From Phycicoccus jejuensis (GTDB taxonomy: Bacteria; Actinomycetota; Actinomycetes; Actinomycetales; Dermatophilaceae): 64,000 bases of DNA. Shown here in pieces: positions 8,066-15,929 of this stretch. The position numbers and the translations under genes are program-made. Within the stretch, counting starts at the first letter, position 1; the number at the start of each line of letters is the position of its first letter. Where the stretch lies: NCBI RefSeq assembly GCF_000720925.1, contig NZ_JOEE01000006.1, positions 124,001 to 188,000 of the forward strand. The letters run 5' to 3'. Below the pieces are notes generated by a model. The model did no database searches, was not told where the DNA came from, and saw only the letters and a list, made by a program, of their open reading frames with translations.

Positions 8066-8545
8066 TCAGGAGCCGGGGCCCGCCTGGAGGTCGGCCAGCA
8101 GGTGCTGGTGCTCACGCGTCGCCGGGTGCAGCGACGTGTAGGCGGCGTAGAGCTCGTCGTAGAGCCCTCGGTGCGTGGCGTCCGGCTCGACGACGCGGTC
8201 GAGGCTCGCCCAGTCGGCGTCCGGGGCCACGAGGCCGACACCCTGCGCGGCCATCAGCGCGTCGCCGTAGGCCGCCCCGATGGTCTGCCGGGGCAGGTGC
8301 TGCGGGCGGCCGGTCACGTCGCTGACGACCTGCGTCCACAGACCGCCCTGCGTCCCGCCGCCGACGGCGACGAGGCGCTCGACCGGGTTCTCGGGGGAGT
8401 CGAGCAGCTCGAGGATCTGCCGGATGCCGAAGGCGATGCCCTCGTACGCCGCACGGAACAGATGGCCGCGGCGGTGACGCAGCGTGAGCCCGACGAGGAC
8501 GCCACGGGCGCGGGTGTCGAAGATCGGGGTCCGCTCGCCGGCGCC
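8066..8545 (-). pseudogene. FGGY-family sugar kinase, C-terminal third only
   Basis: Only the C-terminal end of a xylulokinase-like FGGY kinase remains. It begins at AGERTPIFDTRARG (family motif GERTP), continues through HLFRAAYEGIAFGIRQ and VGGGTQGGLWTQVVSDV, and ends normally at a stop (8066). FGGY kinases are about 480-510 residues; here about 158 remain. Upstream of GERTP the frame turns into Arg/Thr/Ser-rich nonsense, and no start codon with a ribosome site is visible. The sequence directly beyond, read on the other strand, is the tail of a LysR regulator, so one deletion probably removed both 5' halves. Confidence 0.82.
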
Positions 8546-8549
8546 CGGG

Positions 8550-8783
8550 CTGGTCCTGCCGCTCGTCGCCTTCGCCGGGCTCGTGTGGCGGCCGCTGGTC
8601 GAGCCGGTCGTCCGCCGGGAGGTCCGCCTCGTCCGGCACCGCGACCGTCCGTTGTCGCCCACCGCGCGAGAGCTGATGGCGGCGCTGGCCCGGGCCTCGA
8701 CGGGCGAGGTCGTGCTCCCCCCGCTCGTGTCCTGGTCCGACCCGGCCGACCCGGCGGAGACGGCGACGGCGCCCTCCCGGTGA
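8550..8783 (+). pseudogene. LysR-type regulator, C-terminal fragment
   Basis: The plus-strand frame reads GLVLPLVAFAGL, then PLVEPVVRREVRLVRHRDRP, then LSPTARELMAALARA. This is the typical last strand, helix and RPLSP tail of a LysR substrate-binding domain, ending at a TGA (8781-8783). The N-terminal helix-turn-helix and most of the effector domain (about 230 residues) are missing. The fragment abuts the truncated FGGY kinase head to head at about 8543-8552. LysR regulators are often divergent from the metabolic gene they control, which fits one deletion spanning the shared promoter. The short length makes the family call less certain. Confidence 0.6.
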
Positions 8784-8799
8784 GGGGGAGGGCGCCGTC
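8765..8799. terminator. Bidirectional terminator hairpin
   Basis: GACGGCGCCCTCCC (8765-8778) pairs with 8786-8799 over a 7-nt loop: a 14-bp perfect stem straddling the LysR fragment's stop codon and 22 bp before the end of bioY, which converges from the right. Confidence 0.7.
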
Positions 8800-8820
8800 G
8801 TCGTGCCGTGGTGGCGGTGG

Positions 8821-9417
8821 TCAGTCGCGCTCGAGCGCGCCGACGAGGCGCCACGCGGCGGGCAGGGCGCCGGCGGCGAGCAGCGCCTTGAGCGCGTCAC
8901 CGAGGAGGAAGGGCACGACACCGACGGCGACCGCGGTCGCGAGCGACATCCCGGTCGAGAGCGAGAGCCACGTGACACCGAAGGCGTAGATGGTCAGCGA
9001 GGACGCGACGGCCGCGAGCAGCTGGCGCGGCACCGAGCGGTCGTGGCCGCGACGGGCCGCGAGCCCGGCGACCGCGGCCGCGGCGAGGAAGCCGACGAGG
9101 TAGCCGCCGGTCGCGCCGACCACGACGTGCGCCCCGTGCGAGCCGTCGGTGAAGACCGGCAGGCCGACGACCCCGAGGACGAGGTAGAGGGCCATGCTCG
9201 CGACCGCGCGGCCGGGGCCGAGCGCCGCGCCGACGAGGAGGACCGCGAAGGTCTGCCCGGTCACCGGCACGGGGGAGCCCGGCACGGGGATCGCCACCTG
9301 GGCGGCGAGCGCGGTGAACAGCGCCCCGAGGCCGACGGTGACCCCGGTGCGGGTCAACGCGCGGGGCAGGACGGCCTCTGCGAGGACGGGGCGGATCGGG
9401 GTGGCGAGGGCGGTCAT
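8821..9417 (-). CDS. bioY: Biotin transporter BioY (ECF S component)
   Basis: A 198-residue integral membrane protein that binds biotin as the substrate-capture subunit of an energy-coupling-factor transporter. It has about six hydrophobic segments and the BioY core VTGQTFAVLLVGAALGPG followed by YLVLGVVGLPVF and GATGGYLVGFLAA. The start is ATG 9417 with GGAGA upstream; the frame is open further but lacks a start signal there. No ECF ATPase/T component (BioM/BioN) or biotin synthesis gene lies nearby, so it may work alone or with a shared ECF module. A CAGGAT -10 candidate at about 9460 would give a short leader. Confidence 0.93.
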   Translation of the reverse strand: MTALATPIRPVLAEAVLPRALTRTGVTVGLGALFTALAAQVAIPVPGSPVPVTGQTFAVLLVGAALGPGRAVASMALYLVLGVVGLPVFTDGSHGAHVVVGATGGYLVGFLAAAAVAGLAARRGHDRSVPRQLLAAVASSLTIYAFGVTWLSLSTGMSLATAVAVGVVPFLLGDALKALLAAGALPAAWRLVGALERD

Positions 9418-9528
9418 CGGGTCTCCGTGTCTCGAGGGGCGGGGCTGCCCCCATCCTGCCGACCCCGGCGCGCGGCGGCGCAGCGGGGTGACCAGTGAGA
9501 CACCCGGACCCGTCGGCATCCACCGCGT

Positions 9529-9633
9529 TCGAGGTGAAAAACGACCTTCTCGTGGTCGGGTTTCACCTCGACCCGGCAGCGTCCGCGGCGTTCGAGGTGA
9601 AGGACGACCTTCTGGTGGTCGGTTTCACCTCGA
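9529..9633. repeat. Tandem palindromes, 63-bp period (TCGAGGTGAAA family)
   Basis: Two units start at 9529 and 9592. Unit 1 pairs TCGAGGTGAAA (9529-9539) with TTTCACCTCGA (9561-9571) and has an inner CGACC/GGTCG pairing. Unit 2 spans 9592-9633 with the same layout. The outer arms match the array at 7709-7815, so this is a dispersed family. It fills the gap between bioY and the DUF4177 gene. Confidence 0.8.
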
Positions 9634-9649
9634 CCCGCGGCGGCCGCGG

Positions 9650-9850
9650 TCAGATCGGGCGCTCGAAGGTGACGAGCAGGCCCTCGACCCCGCCGGGGCC
9701 CATCCGGCCCTTGACGTCGGCGCTCGTGATGGCCTTGAGCTGCCAGCCCTGGCCCGCGTGCTCGTTGAGGACCTTCTCGAGGCGGTCGCCGGACATCTTG
9801 CCGCCGATCATCTTCTCGCGGAGCTCGACGACCTTGTACTGGTACGGCAC
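9650..9850 (-). CDS. DUF4177 small protein
   Basis: A 66-residue soluble protein with the DUF4177 pattern: YQYKVVELREK at the start, a central LNEHAGQGWQLKAI and a final beta strand GLLVTFERP. The frame is open upstream, but the GTG at 9850 with AAGGGA seven nt ahead fits the family's start. DUF4177 proteins are common and short; no biochemical function is known. It is divergent from the phospholipase C-like gene with about 150 bp between them. A TACGGT box on the minus strand near 9890 may be its -10. Confidence 0.85.
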   Translation of the reverse strand: MPYQYKVVELREKMIGGKMSGDRLEKVLNEHAGQGWQLKAITSADVKGRMGPGGVEGLLVTFERPI

Positions 9851-9999
9851 GGTGCATCCCTTCGTCGCGGACGGACGCCTCCGACCGTAGCGGCGCGGGT
9901 GCCTCTCCGCCCAGACCCGGGTCAGCCCCGACGTATCACCGGGGGCGGTCCGCCCCTCCTCCCGCCGACGGCACCCGTCGTCGGTGGGAAGGAGCGGAC

Positions 10000-12420
10000 A
10001 TGCCCGGTTGGTACGTACACCTCGAGGCGGCGCACGACACCGCCCGGCTGCTGCGGGACGGCACCGTCCCACCCGGGTTCGCGGTCAGCGAGCCGGAGGC
10101 GAGGGTCATCGGCGAGCACTGCCACACCTGGCGCAACTACCTCGCGCTCGGCGCCCTCGGCCCCGACCTCTTCTACCTGCTGCCCGACTTCAAGGACACG
10201 ACCGGCCAGGTCATCCGGCAGGTCGTGCAGTGGGCTCTCGACGTGTGGGAGGTCGTCGACGCGGAGTTCGTCGCGAAGTGGGAGAAGTGGATCGACCCGA
10301 TCTCGACGAACAACGCGCAGCTCGCGTCGCAGCTGACCGGCGGGCTGTCGACGCAGCTGGCCCAGGTGCTCGACGAGCTGACGTCGGCGATCATGTCCGC
10401 CTTCAAGGGGCTGCTCGCGGAGATGGGTGACTGGTTCGGCGTGCTGACCTCCGGTGTGCCGCAGGGCTACGGCGACGACGCCTTCTACTGGTCGGACATG
10501 TTCCACTACCGGCGGACCTACCAGTTCCCGTTCGTCCTCTTCTCGCAGGCGCAGGCGGCGCTCGCGGCCGCGACCACCGACGACGAGCGCAAGGACGCGC
10601 AGGCGCGCATCGCCTTCGCCGTCGGCTGGATGTCCCACTGCGCCACCGACGTCACCGGCCATCCCTTCACGAACGCGAAGTCCGGCGGGCCCTACCGCGA
10701 CCACTGGCAGCGCCACCACCTCGTCGAGAACCACATGGACTCCGAGAACTACGACGCCCGCCACCCCGGACCGCTGTACGGCGAGTACGGCACGTCGGCG
10801 CTGCACTTCCGCATCGCCTTCCGCCACCGCGACGACGCGCCCTACAACGGTCGCGACGACGCCCCCGCCTACGACCACTGGGCCGGCCTGCCCGCGTACG
10901 ACGACGGCGACGGACCGACGGCCACCGCCGCCCGGCGCGCCTTCTTCGACCTCGACAGCGGGCCGTTGCCGGGCCACCTCGTCGAGGGCCTCCTCGACGC
11001 GATGCACGAGGTCTACGGCGCCGACGGCCCGCACATCCTCCTGCAGGACCCGCCCTTCTCGGCGACCGACCCCGGCACCGGGCAGCCCGACGGGCGCCCC
11101 AACGAGGCCGCGATGAACCAGATGTGGGAGATCGTCTACCGCTACCTCAAGATGACCGGCAGCGACGCCATCAGCCTTCGCCTGCCGCCGCCCCCGTCGG
11201 TCTTCACCGACCACTCGTTCCCCACGCCGCCCGGCGGCGGGGGCTCCGGCATCGACGACGACCCGAGCCGTGGCGCCGACGTGGACGACGACGACTCCTT
11301 CAGCCTGCTCGACCTCCTGCTCGCCCTGTTCGCGTGGGCGGTGTACCTCGCGCAGGTGGTGCTCTGGCTGGCGACGATCCTGCCGAGCCTCATCGTCGAC
11401 GTCACGACCTTCCCGGCGCGCGAGGTCGTCTACTGGGCGGTCATCGTCCCGGCCTGGAACCTCTACCTGCTCGCCCGGCGCGCCCTCGTGATGTCCGGCT
11501 TCGCGATGCCCAAGCCCGCCGAGGTCAACACGGGCCTGACGACGCTCGGGCGTCAGGGGACGTACGACATCGGCTCCGCCCTCGACGCGCCGTTCGGTCT
11601 GCCGACCGCGCCGCCGCCGGTCACCGAGCCGTCGGGCCGGCTGACCTCGCACTCGGCGCACGCGCTCGACCACGCCTACCCGCGCGGCATCGTGCGCGAC
11701 CTCCCGTCCGCGATCGGTAGGCCCGACCTCGCCGGCGCCCTCGGGCTCACCTCGCCGCTGCGGTACGCGGCGGACCCTCCCGGCGACGAGCTCAAGCCCT
11801 CGGAGTGGGTGGCGCCGTGGCGCTACCCGCTGCGCAACCAGGCGGGAGCCGGTGTGGCGCAGGAGGGTCCGGCCACGCACGTCGGCCCCTACGTCGTCGG
11901 CTCCGACTCGACCGTCCTGCTCTCCGGCCTCACCGGGGACGACGGCGCCCGGGCGGACCTCGAGGCGGCGTCGAGCCCGGATGAGACGGCCGCCGTGCTC
12001 GACGTCCGGCTCCCGCAGGACGAGCACCTCGGTGGGCCGGTCGACTACGGCCTCTACCTCGTCGGCCGGATGGCCGCCGAGAGCGGCGAGCCGGAGCTCT
12101 CGGTGCCCGACTTCAACCTCGACTCCGACCGCGGCTACGCCTGGCACTGCTGGGACTGGAACCGCTCGACAGTGCCCTGCGTGCCCGACATCACGCCGGT
12201 CGGCACGGAGGACTACGGGTACCGGATGCCGTGCACGTCGCCGCAGCTCTTCCACGCCGACCACGACTGCCCGACGCACCCGGGCCGCTGGTACGTCGAG
12301 ACGCACGACCTCGACGTGCACTACCTCCCCGGCGCCGGGCCCCGGCGCTGCGGGAAGCCGTCCGAGCACGAGCCCGTGACCGACCTCGAGTGGCAGCGCC
12401 ACCTCGGCGAGGAGCGATGA
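10000..12420 (+). CDS. Large zinc-dependent phospholipase C-like membrane protein
   Basis: An 806-residue protein whose first 270 residues resemble the zinc-dependent phospholipase C fold. The ligand pattern is nearly complete: W4, H12, D56 (GALGPDLF), H213-x3-D217-x3-H221 (SHCATDVTGHPF) and H239-x3-E243 (HHLVENHMD). A Gly/Asp-rich linker (about 405-432) is followed by two or three hydrophobic segments (about 436-500). A roughly 300-residue C-terminal domain with paired Cys residues is not recognised. There is no signal peptide. ATG 10000 has AAGGAG. The next gene starts 1 nt after its stop, so they form one unit. Whether it acts on lipid is inferred from ligand residues only. Confidence 0.8.
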   Translation: MPGWYVHLEAAHDTARLLRDGTVPPGFAVSEPEARVIGEHCHTWRNYLALGALGPDLFYLLPDFKDTTGQVIRQVVQWALDVWEVVDAEFVAKWEKWIDPISTNNAQLASQLTGGLSTQLAQVLDELTSAIMSAFKGLLAEMGDWFGVLTSGVPQGYGDDAFYWSDMFHYRRTYQFPFVLFSQAQAALAAATTDDERKDAQARIAFAVGWMSHCATDVTGHPFTNAKSGGPYRDHWQRHHLVENHMDSENYDARHPGPLYGEYGTSALHFRIAFRHRDDAPYNGRDDAPAYDHWAGLPAYDDGDGPTATAARRAFFDLDSGPLPGHLVEGLLDAMHEVYGADGPHILLQDPPFSATDPGTGQPDGRPNEAAMNQMWEIVYRYLKMTGSDAISLRLPPPPSVFTDHSFPTPPGGGGSGIDDDPSRGADVDDDDSFSLLDLLLALFAWAVYLAQVVLWLATILPSLIVDVTTFPAREVVYWAVIVPAWNLYLLARRALVMSGFAMPKPAEVNTGLTTLGRQGTYDIGSALDAPFGLPTAPPPVTEPSGRLTSHSAHALDHAYPRGIVRDLPSAIGRPDLAGALGLTSPLRYAADPPGDELKPSEWVAPWRYPLRNQAGAGVAQEGPATHVGPYVVGSDSTVLLSGLTGDDGARADLEAASSPDETAAVLDVRLPQDEHLGGPVDYGLYLVGRMAAESGEPELSVPDFNLDSDRGYAWHCWDWNRSTVPCVPDITPVGTEDYGYRMPCTSPQLFHADHDCPTHPGRWYVETHDLDVHYLPGAGPRRCGKPSEHEPVTDLEWQRHLGEER

Positions 12421-12421
12421 G

Positions 12422-13759
12422 ATGACCACCACCCCCACCGGCCCGCGACGCGACGGCCGGGACGACGAGCAGCACCCGGTCCTCACCGAGAAGGAGGACG
12501 CCGCCCAGCGGGGCGCCGACCCCGCCGGTTCGGTCGGCGCGACGACGCGGCCGAGCGGCGACCTCGCCGACGGCTGGACCCCCTCGGACCACCTCGCCCG
12601 AGAGGCCGGCGAGCTCGCGGCCGAGATCGGGCGCGAGCACCGGCCCCGGCGCGAGGACGTCTACCCCTACCTCCTCGTCCGCGCGGCGAGCCCCGGCGAC
12701 CGCGGGGCGCGGCCGGTCTGGCCGCCCGTCCCGTGCTGGCAGTCCCCGGACATCCTCCTCATGGACGCCGCCGCCACCGGCCCCTTCGACCCGACGCAGC
12801 TCGTCGGCAGCCCGACCGCCGGGCGCCGCTACCGGGTGTTCGTCCGGGTCTGGAACCTCGGGCTGCTGCCGGCGGTCGGGGTCCACGTGCGCGCCTGGTT
12901 CGTCGACCCCGGCTTCTTCGGGGGCGCGACCGGGCCGGCCTACCAGCCGCAGCTCATCGGGGGTGCGATGGTCGGCCTCGACGACCGCACCCGCCCCGGC
13001 GCCGTCGCGGTCGTCGAGCTGGACCGCACCTGGGACATCCCCGAGACGCTGACCGGCCACGAGTGCCTCCTGGCGTCCGTGTCGTGCCCCCTCGACCCGT
13101 GGTCGGGTGTGCTGGACGCCAACGCCGACCGGCACGTCGGACAGCGCAACCTGACGATCCTCGCCGGCAGCGACGACGCCAAGCAGCTGCTGTGGATACT
13201 GGGCTCGCGCGTCACCGGCACGCTCGAGCTGGTGCACGGCGGGGCCACGGTGGGGCCGCTGGTACGCGGCGTGCTCGGCGACACGGAGACCGGGCTCGGG
13301 GTGCCCGAGCGGCTGCTCCCGCCGTCCCCGAAGGCGCTGCGCCACGGGGTCGCCACGCCGACCGGGCAGCACCTCGCGACGATGCTGCGCACCCGCGGCG
13401 GCTGGCTCCTCGCCGACAGCGAGCGGGTCGTCGCGCTGGCGACCGAGCTCGGGCTCGTCGGCCGCGACGGCGGGAAGCCGCGCCGGGGCCGCCGCGACCC
13501 CGTCGCGGTGGACGTCGCGGGACTCGCGCAGGAGCTCGCGCCGGAGCACGCCGAGCGCATCGGGGTGCTCGTCGACGGCGAGCCCGGTGACGCCCTGCTC
13601 GAGGGTCTCGTGCGCCTCTGGGACGTCGGAGACCTCACGGCAGGCGGACTGGCGGGGGCGCTCGCCGAGGGCGGACCGGCTGCGCACCTGCTGCAGCTGG
13701 CGCACACCGACCCCGAGCGACAGGAGACCGGCGGCTACTCCCTCGTCCTCCTCGGCTGA
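12422..13759 (+). CDS. Hypothetical partner protein with CARDB-like domain
   Basis: A 445-residue protein with no recognised full-length family. The first 75 residues are charged and disordered. Residues about 100-240 (CWQSPDILL, then RYRVFVRVWNLGLLPA, then VHVRAWFVDPGFFGG) look like a CARDB/Ig-type adhesion or scaffold fold. The C-terminal 200 residues have Ala/Leu/Glu helices with no known motif. No signal peptide or membrane segment is visible. It starts one base after the phospholipase C-like gene's stop, with GAGGAGCG over the junction as ribosome site, so equimolar production is likely. It may be a soluble binding partner of that membrane protein; this is inference from position. Confidence 0.6.
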   Translation: MTTTPTGPRRDGRDDEQHPVLTEKEDAAQRGADPAGSVGATTRPSGDLADGWTPSDHLAREAGELAAEIGREHRPRREDVYPYLLVRAASPGDRGARPVWPPVPCWQSPDILLMDAAATGPFDPTQLVGSPTAGRRYRVFVRVWNLGLLPAVGVHVRAWFVDPGFFGGATGPAYQPQLIGGAMVGLDDRTRPGAVAVVELDRTWDIPETLTGHECLLASVSCPLDPWSGVLDANADRHVGQRNLTILAGSDDAKQLLWILGSRVTGTLELVHGGATVGPLVRGVLGDTETGLGVPERLLPPSPKALRHGVATPTGQHLATMLRTRGGWLLADSERVVALATELGLVGRDGGKPRRGRRDPVAVDVAGLAQELAPEHAERIGVLVDGEPGDALLEGLVRLWDVGDLTAGGLAGALAEGGPAAHLLQLAHTDPERQETGGYSLVLLG

Positions 13760-13808
13760 AGCGGAGGCCGACGCGGGGGCCCGGCACCGTCAGCCGGCTC
13801 TCGTCCGT

Positions 13809-13858
13809 GCGATCTGCGCGGATCCGGGTGCGACCGCACCGCGATCCGCGCAGGTCGC
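13809..13858. repeat. Branched palindrome
   Basis: GCGATCTGCGCGGATC (13809-13824) pairs with 13843-13858 with one G-U or mismatch. The interior GGTGCG-AC-CGCACC forms a second perfect stem. It follows the hypothetical partner gene by about 50 bp and may end the phospholipase C-like operon. There is no U tract. Confidence 0.6.
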
Positions 13859-13973
13859 GGGGAGAACGGCCGGGACAGCCTTCGACGGCCGGGGGATCGG
13901 TGCGGCGCAGCGCGGTTGGGGTGCCGGGCGCAGACGTAGGTTCGGGGGGTTGCCGACCGAGAGGAACCACCCG

Positions 13974-14264
13974 ATGGATGCCGATGCCGACCGCCTGGCC
14001 GAACGTCGTGAGCACGACCTCGCCGTGCAGGAGGTCGTCGACCGGCTCGCGGAGGAAGGGCCCCACGAGGACCCCACCCTCGTCGCCGACCGGCTCGTCG
14101 AGCGGCTGACCGCCGTCGGCGTCGTCGGGATGCCCGGCCCCTGGGTCGACTCGGTCGTCACCGAGCTGATGGCCGGCAATCCCTACGTCGTCTCGCCCTT
14201 CACCGAGGAGCACGAGGACGTCCCGGAGCCCACGACGCCGGCGCGCTCCGAGGTCATCGAGTAG
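13974..14264 (+). CDS. Small acidic hypothetical protein
   Basis: A 96-residue soluble, acidic, mostly helical protein I do not recognise. It contains a repeated amphipathic pattern (DLAVQEVVDRLAEEGP, then LVADRLVERLTAVGV) and a C-terminal acidic tail. ATG 13974 is preceded by GAGAGGAA at good spacing, and a TAGGTT -10 candidate lies at 13937, so it has its own promoter beyond the palindrome. It converges on the ABC-2 operon to its right with 38 bp between stop codons. No domain suggests a role. Confidence 0.7.
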   Translation: MDADADRLAERREHDLAVQEVVDRLAEEGPHEDPTLVADRLVERLTAVGVVGMPGPWVDSVVTELMAGNPYVVSPFTEEHEDVPEPTTPARSEVIE

Positions 14265-14302
14265 GGCGCTGCCCGGACGACGCGACGGCCTGGGCCGGAG
14301 CG

Positions 14303-15010
14303 CTACTCGTCGCCGCGGAGGGTGAACGAGCGCAGGCGGTCACCGGCGAACCACACCGACCCGACGCTCACGACGAGGGCCGCGACGACGGCGTACCCGA
14401 GCCCCGTGCCGCCCGCGTCGACGAGGTCGTCGACCGCGTGTCCGACCTCGCGGCCCCACGCGCCGACCGACAGCCACTTGACGCCGCTGAGCACCGAGCC
14501 GATGACGCCCTCCCAGAAGAGCGTGTAGAGCAGCCCGACGACGACGGCGTGGCGGGTCAGCGCGGCGAGGCCCAGGAAGAGCGCCGTGTACACCGTGCCC
14601 GCCACCACCCCGGCCGCGCCGAGGGCGAGGGCGCGCCCCGGGTGCGCGGAGTCGAGGACGAGGGAGGCGACGGCGAGCGGGAGGGCGCCGAGGGCCGTCG
14701 TCGTCAGCCAGGCGGCGGCGAACTTGCTGCGCGCGATGGTGTGCCGGCTCACCGGCTTGGCGAGCAGGTAGACGATGGAGCCGTCGTCGACCTCCGGGCC
14801 CAGCACGGCGGTGGCGGCCAGCAGCGCGACGAGCGGCAGCGCGAGCGTGTACCCGAGACCGACCGTGGCCTCGACGCCCACGGCGTCCGAGGTGAGCAGG
14901 CGGACGACGACCGCGAGGCCGACGAGCGCCAGCGGCAGCAGGAGCAGCACGACACCACGCCGCCGGCCGACGACGGCCTGCGCGGAGAGGGCGAAGAGCG
15001 TGCGGTTCAC
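14303..15010 (-). CDS. ABC-2 type transporter permease (second)
   Basis: A 235-residue membrane protein with about six hydrophobic segments. The pattern VDDGSIVYLLAKPVSRHTIARSKF is typical of ABC-2 permeases that follow a CcmA/NatA-type ATPase. It starts with GTG 4 nt after the stop of its ATPase and is the last gene of a four-gene unit (ATPase, permease, ATPase, permease, all minus strand). Probably pairs with the ATPase at 15015-15929. Substrate unknown; such pairs export antibiotics, lipids or sodium. Confidence 0.88.
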   Translation of the reverse strand: MNRTLFALSAQAVVGRRRGVVLLLLPLALVGLAVVVRLLTSDAVGVEATVGLGYTLALPLVALLAATAVLGPEVDDGSIVYLLAKPVSRHTIARSKFAAAWLTTTALGALPLAVASLVLDSAHPGRALALGAAGVVAGTVYTALFLGLAALTRHAVVVGLLYTLFWEGVIGSVLSGVKWLSVGAWGREVGHAVDDLVDAGGTGLGYAVVAALVVSVGSVWFAGDRLRSFTLRGDE

Positions 15011-15014
15011 CGGG

Positions 15015-15929
15015 TCATCCCTCCACCAGGTACGAGAACACGCTCTCGAGCGAGTCGTCGGTGGGGGCGAGCTCGAGCAGCCGCAGCCCCTGCTCGCGCG
15101 TCACGGCGGGCAGGCGCAGCGCGAATGCGCCGAAGTCCGCCACCGACACCGACACCCCGCCGTCCGGGCGCAGCGCCACCGCGACGACCGACGGCTCCGC
15201 GATGAGGCAGGCGGCGAGGCGACGGTCGTCGTCCGCCGAGACGACGTACTGCACCGGGCGGTCGGTCATCAGCCGGCGGATCTCGCCGAACTCGCCGGAC
15301 GCCGCGTGCCGCCCGGAGACGACGACCTCGATCTGCCGGGCGACCTGCTCGACCTCCTCGAGGATGTGCGAGCTGAACAGGACCGTGCGTCCCTCGGCGC
15401 CCATCCGGCGCAGCAGCGCCATGAGGTGGAGGCGCTGGCGCGGGTCGACGCCGTTGAACGGCTCGTCGAGGAGGAGCACCGACGGGTCGTGGACGAGGGC
15501 GGAGGCGAGCTTGACCCGCTGGCGCATCCCCTTCGAGTAGGTGCCGATGCGCCGGGCCGCGGGCTCGACCATGTCGACGACCTCGAGGGCCCGCTCGGTG
15601 GCGGCGCCGGGGTCGGGCAGGCCGTGCAGCTCGGCGTTGGCGAGGACGAAGCGCCGGCCGGTGAGGTAGCCGAAGCTCACCTCGCGCTCGGGGACGAGCC
15701 CGAGGTGCCGGTAGACGTCGGTCGTGCGCCACACGGGCGTGCCGTCGAGCGTCACCGTGCCGGCCGACGGCGCGAGGAAGCCCGACATGAGGGCGATGAG
15801 GGTCGTCTTGCCGGCGCCGTTCGGCCCGAGCAGCCCGGTGATGCCGGGACCGACGCTCATCGAGATGCCGTTGACGGCGACGACGTTGCCGTACCAGCGC
15901 GAGACCTGGTCCAGGACGAGCGTGCTCAT
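15015..15929 (-). CDS. ABC transporter ATP-binding protein (second)
   Basis: A 304-residue ABC ATPase: Walker A GPNGAGKTT near 36-44, signature YSKGMRQRVKLA, Walker B VLLLDEP, and the switch His in FSSHILEEV. A C-terminal 80-residue extension is typical of the DrrA/CcmA-like exporters. The ATG at 15929 overlaps the stop of the preceding permease (ATGA), showing translational coupling. Together with the downstream permease it forms the second half of a duplicated ATPase-permease pair. Confidence 0.92.
   Translation of the reverse strand: MSTLVLDQVSRWYGNVVAVNGISMSVGPGITGLLGPNGAGKTTLIALMSGFLAPSAGTVTLDGTPVWRTTDVYRHLGLVPEREVSFGYLTGRRFVLANAELHGLPDPGAATERALEVVDMVEPAARRIGTYSKGMRQRVKLASALVHDPSVLLLDEPFNGVDPRQRLHLMALLRRMGAEGRTVLFSSHILEEVEQVARQIEVVVSGRHAASGEFGEIRRLMTDRPVQYVVSADDDRRLAACLIAEPSVVAVALRPDGGVSVSVADFGAFALRLPAVTREQGLRLLELAPTDDSLESVFSYLVEG

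Noticed and set aside
9418..9528. Biotin-responsive operator or riboswitch before bioY
   Set aside because: No palindrome resembling BioQ or BirA sites and no conserved leader was found in this short region.
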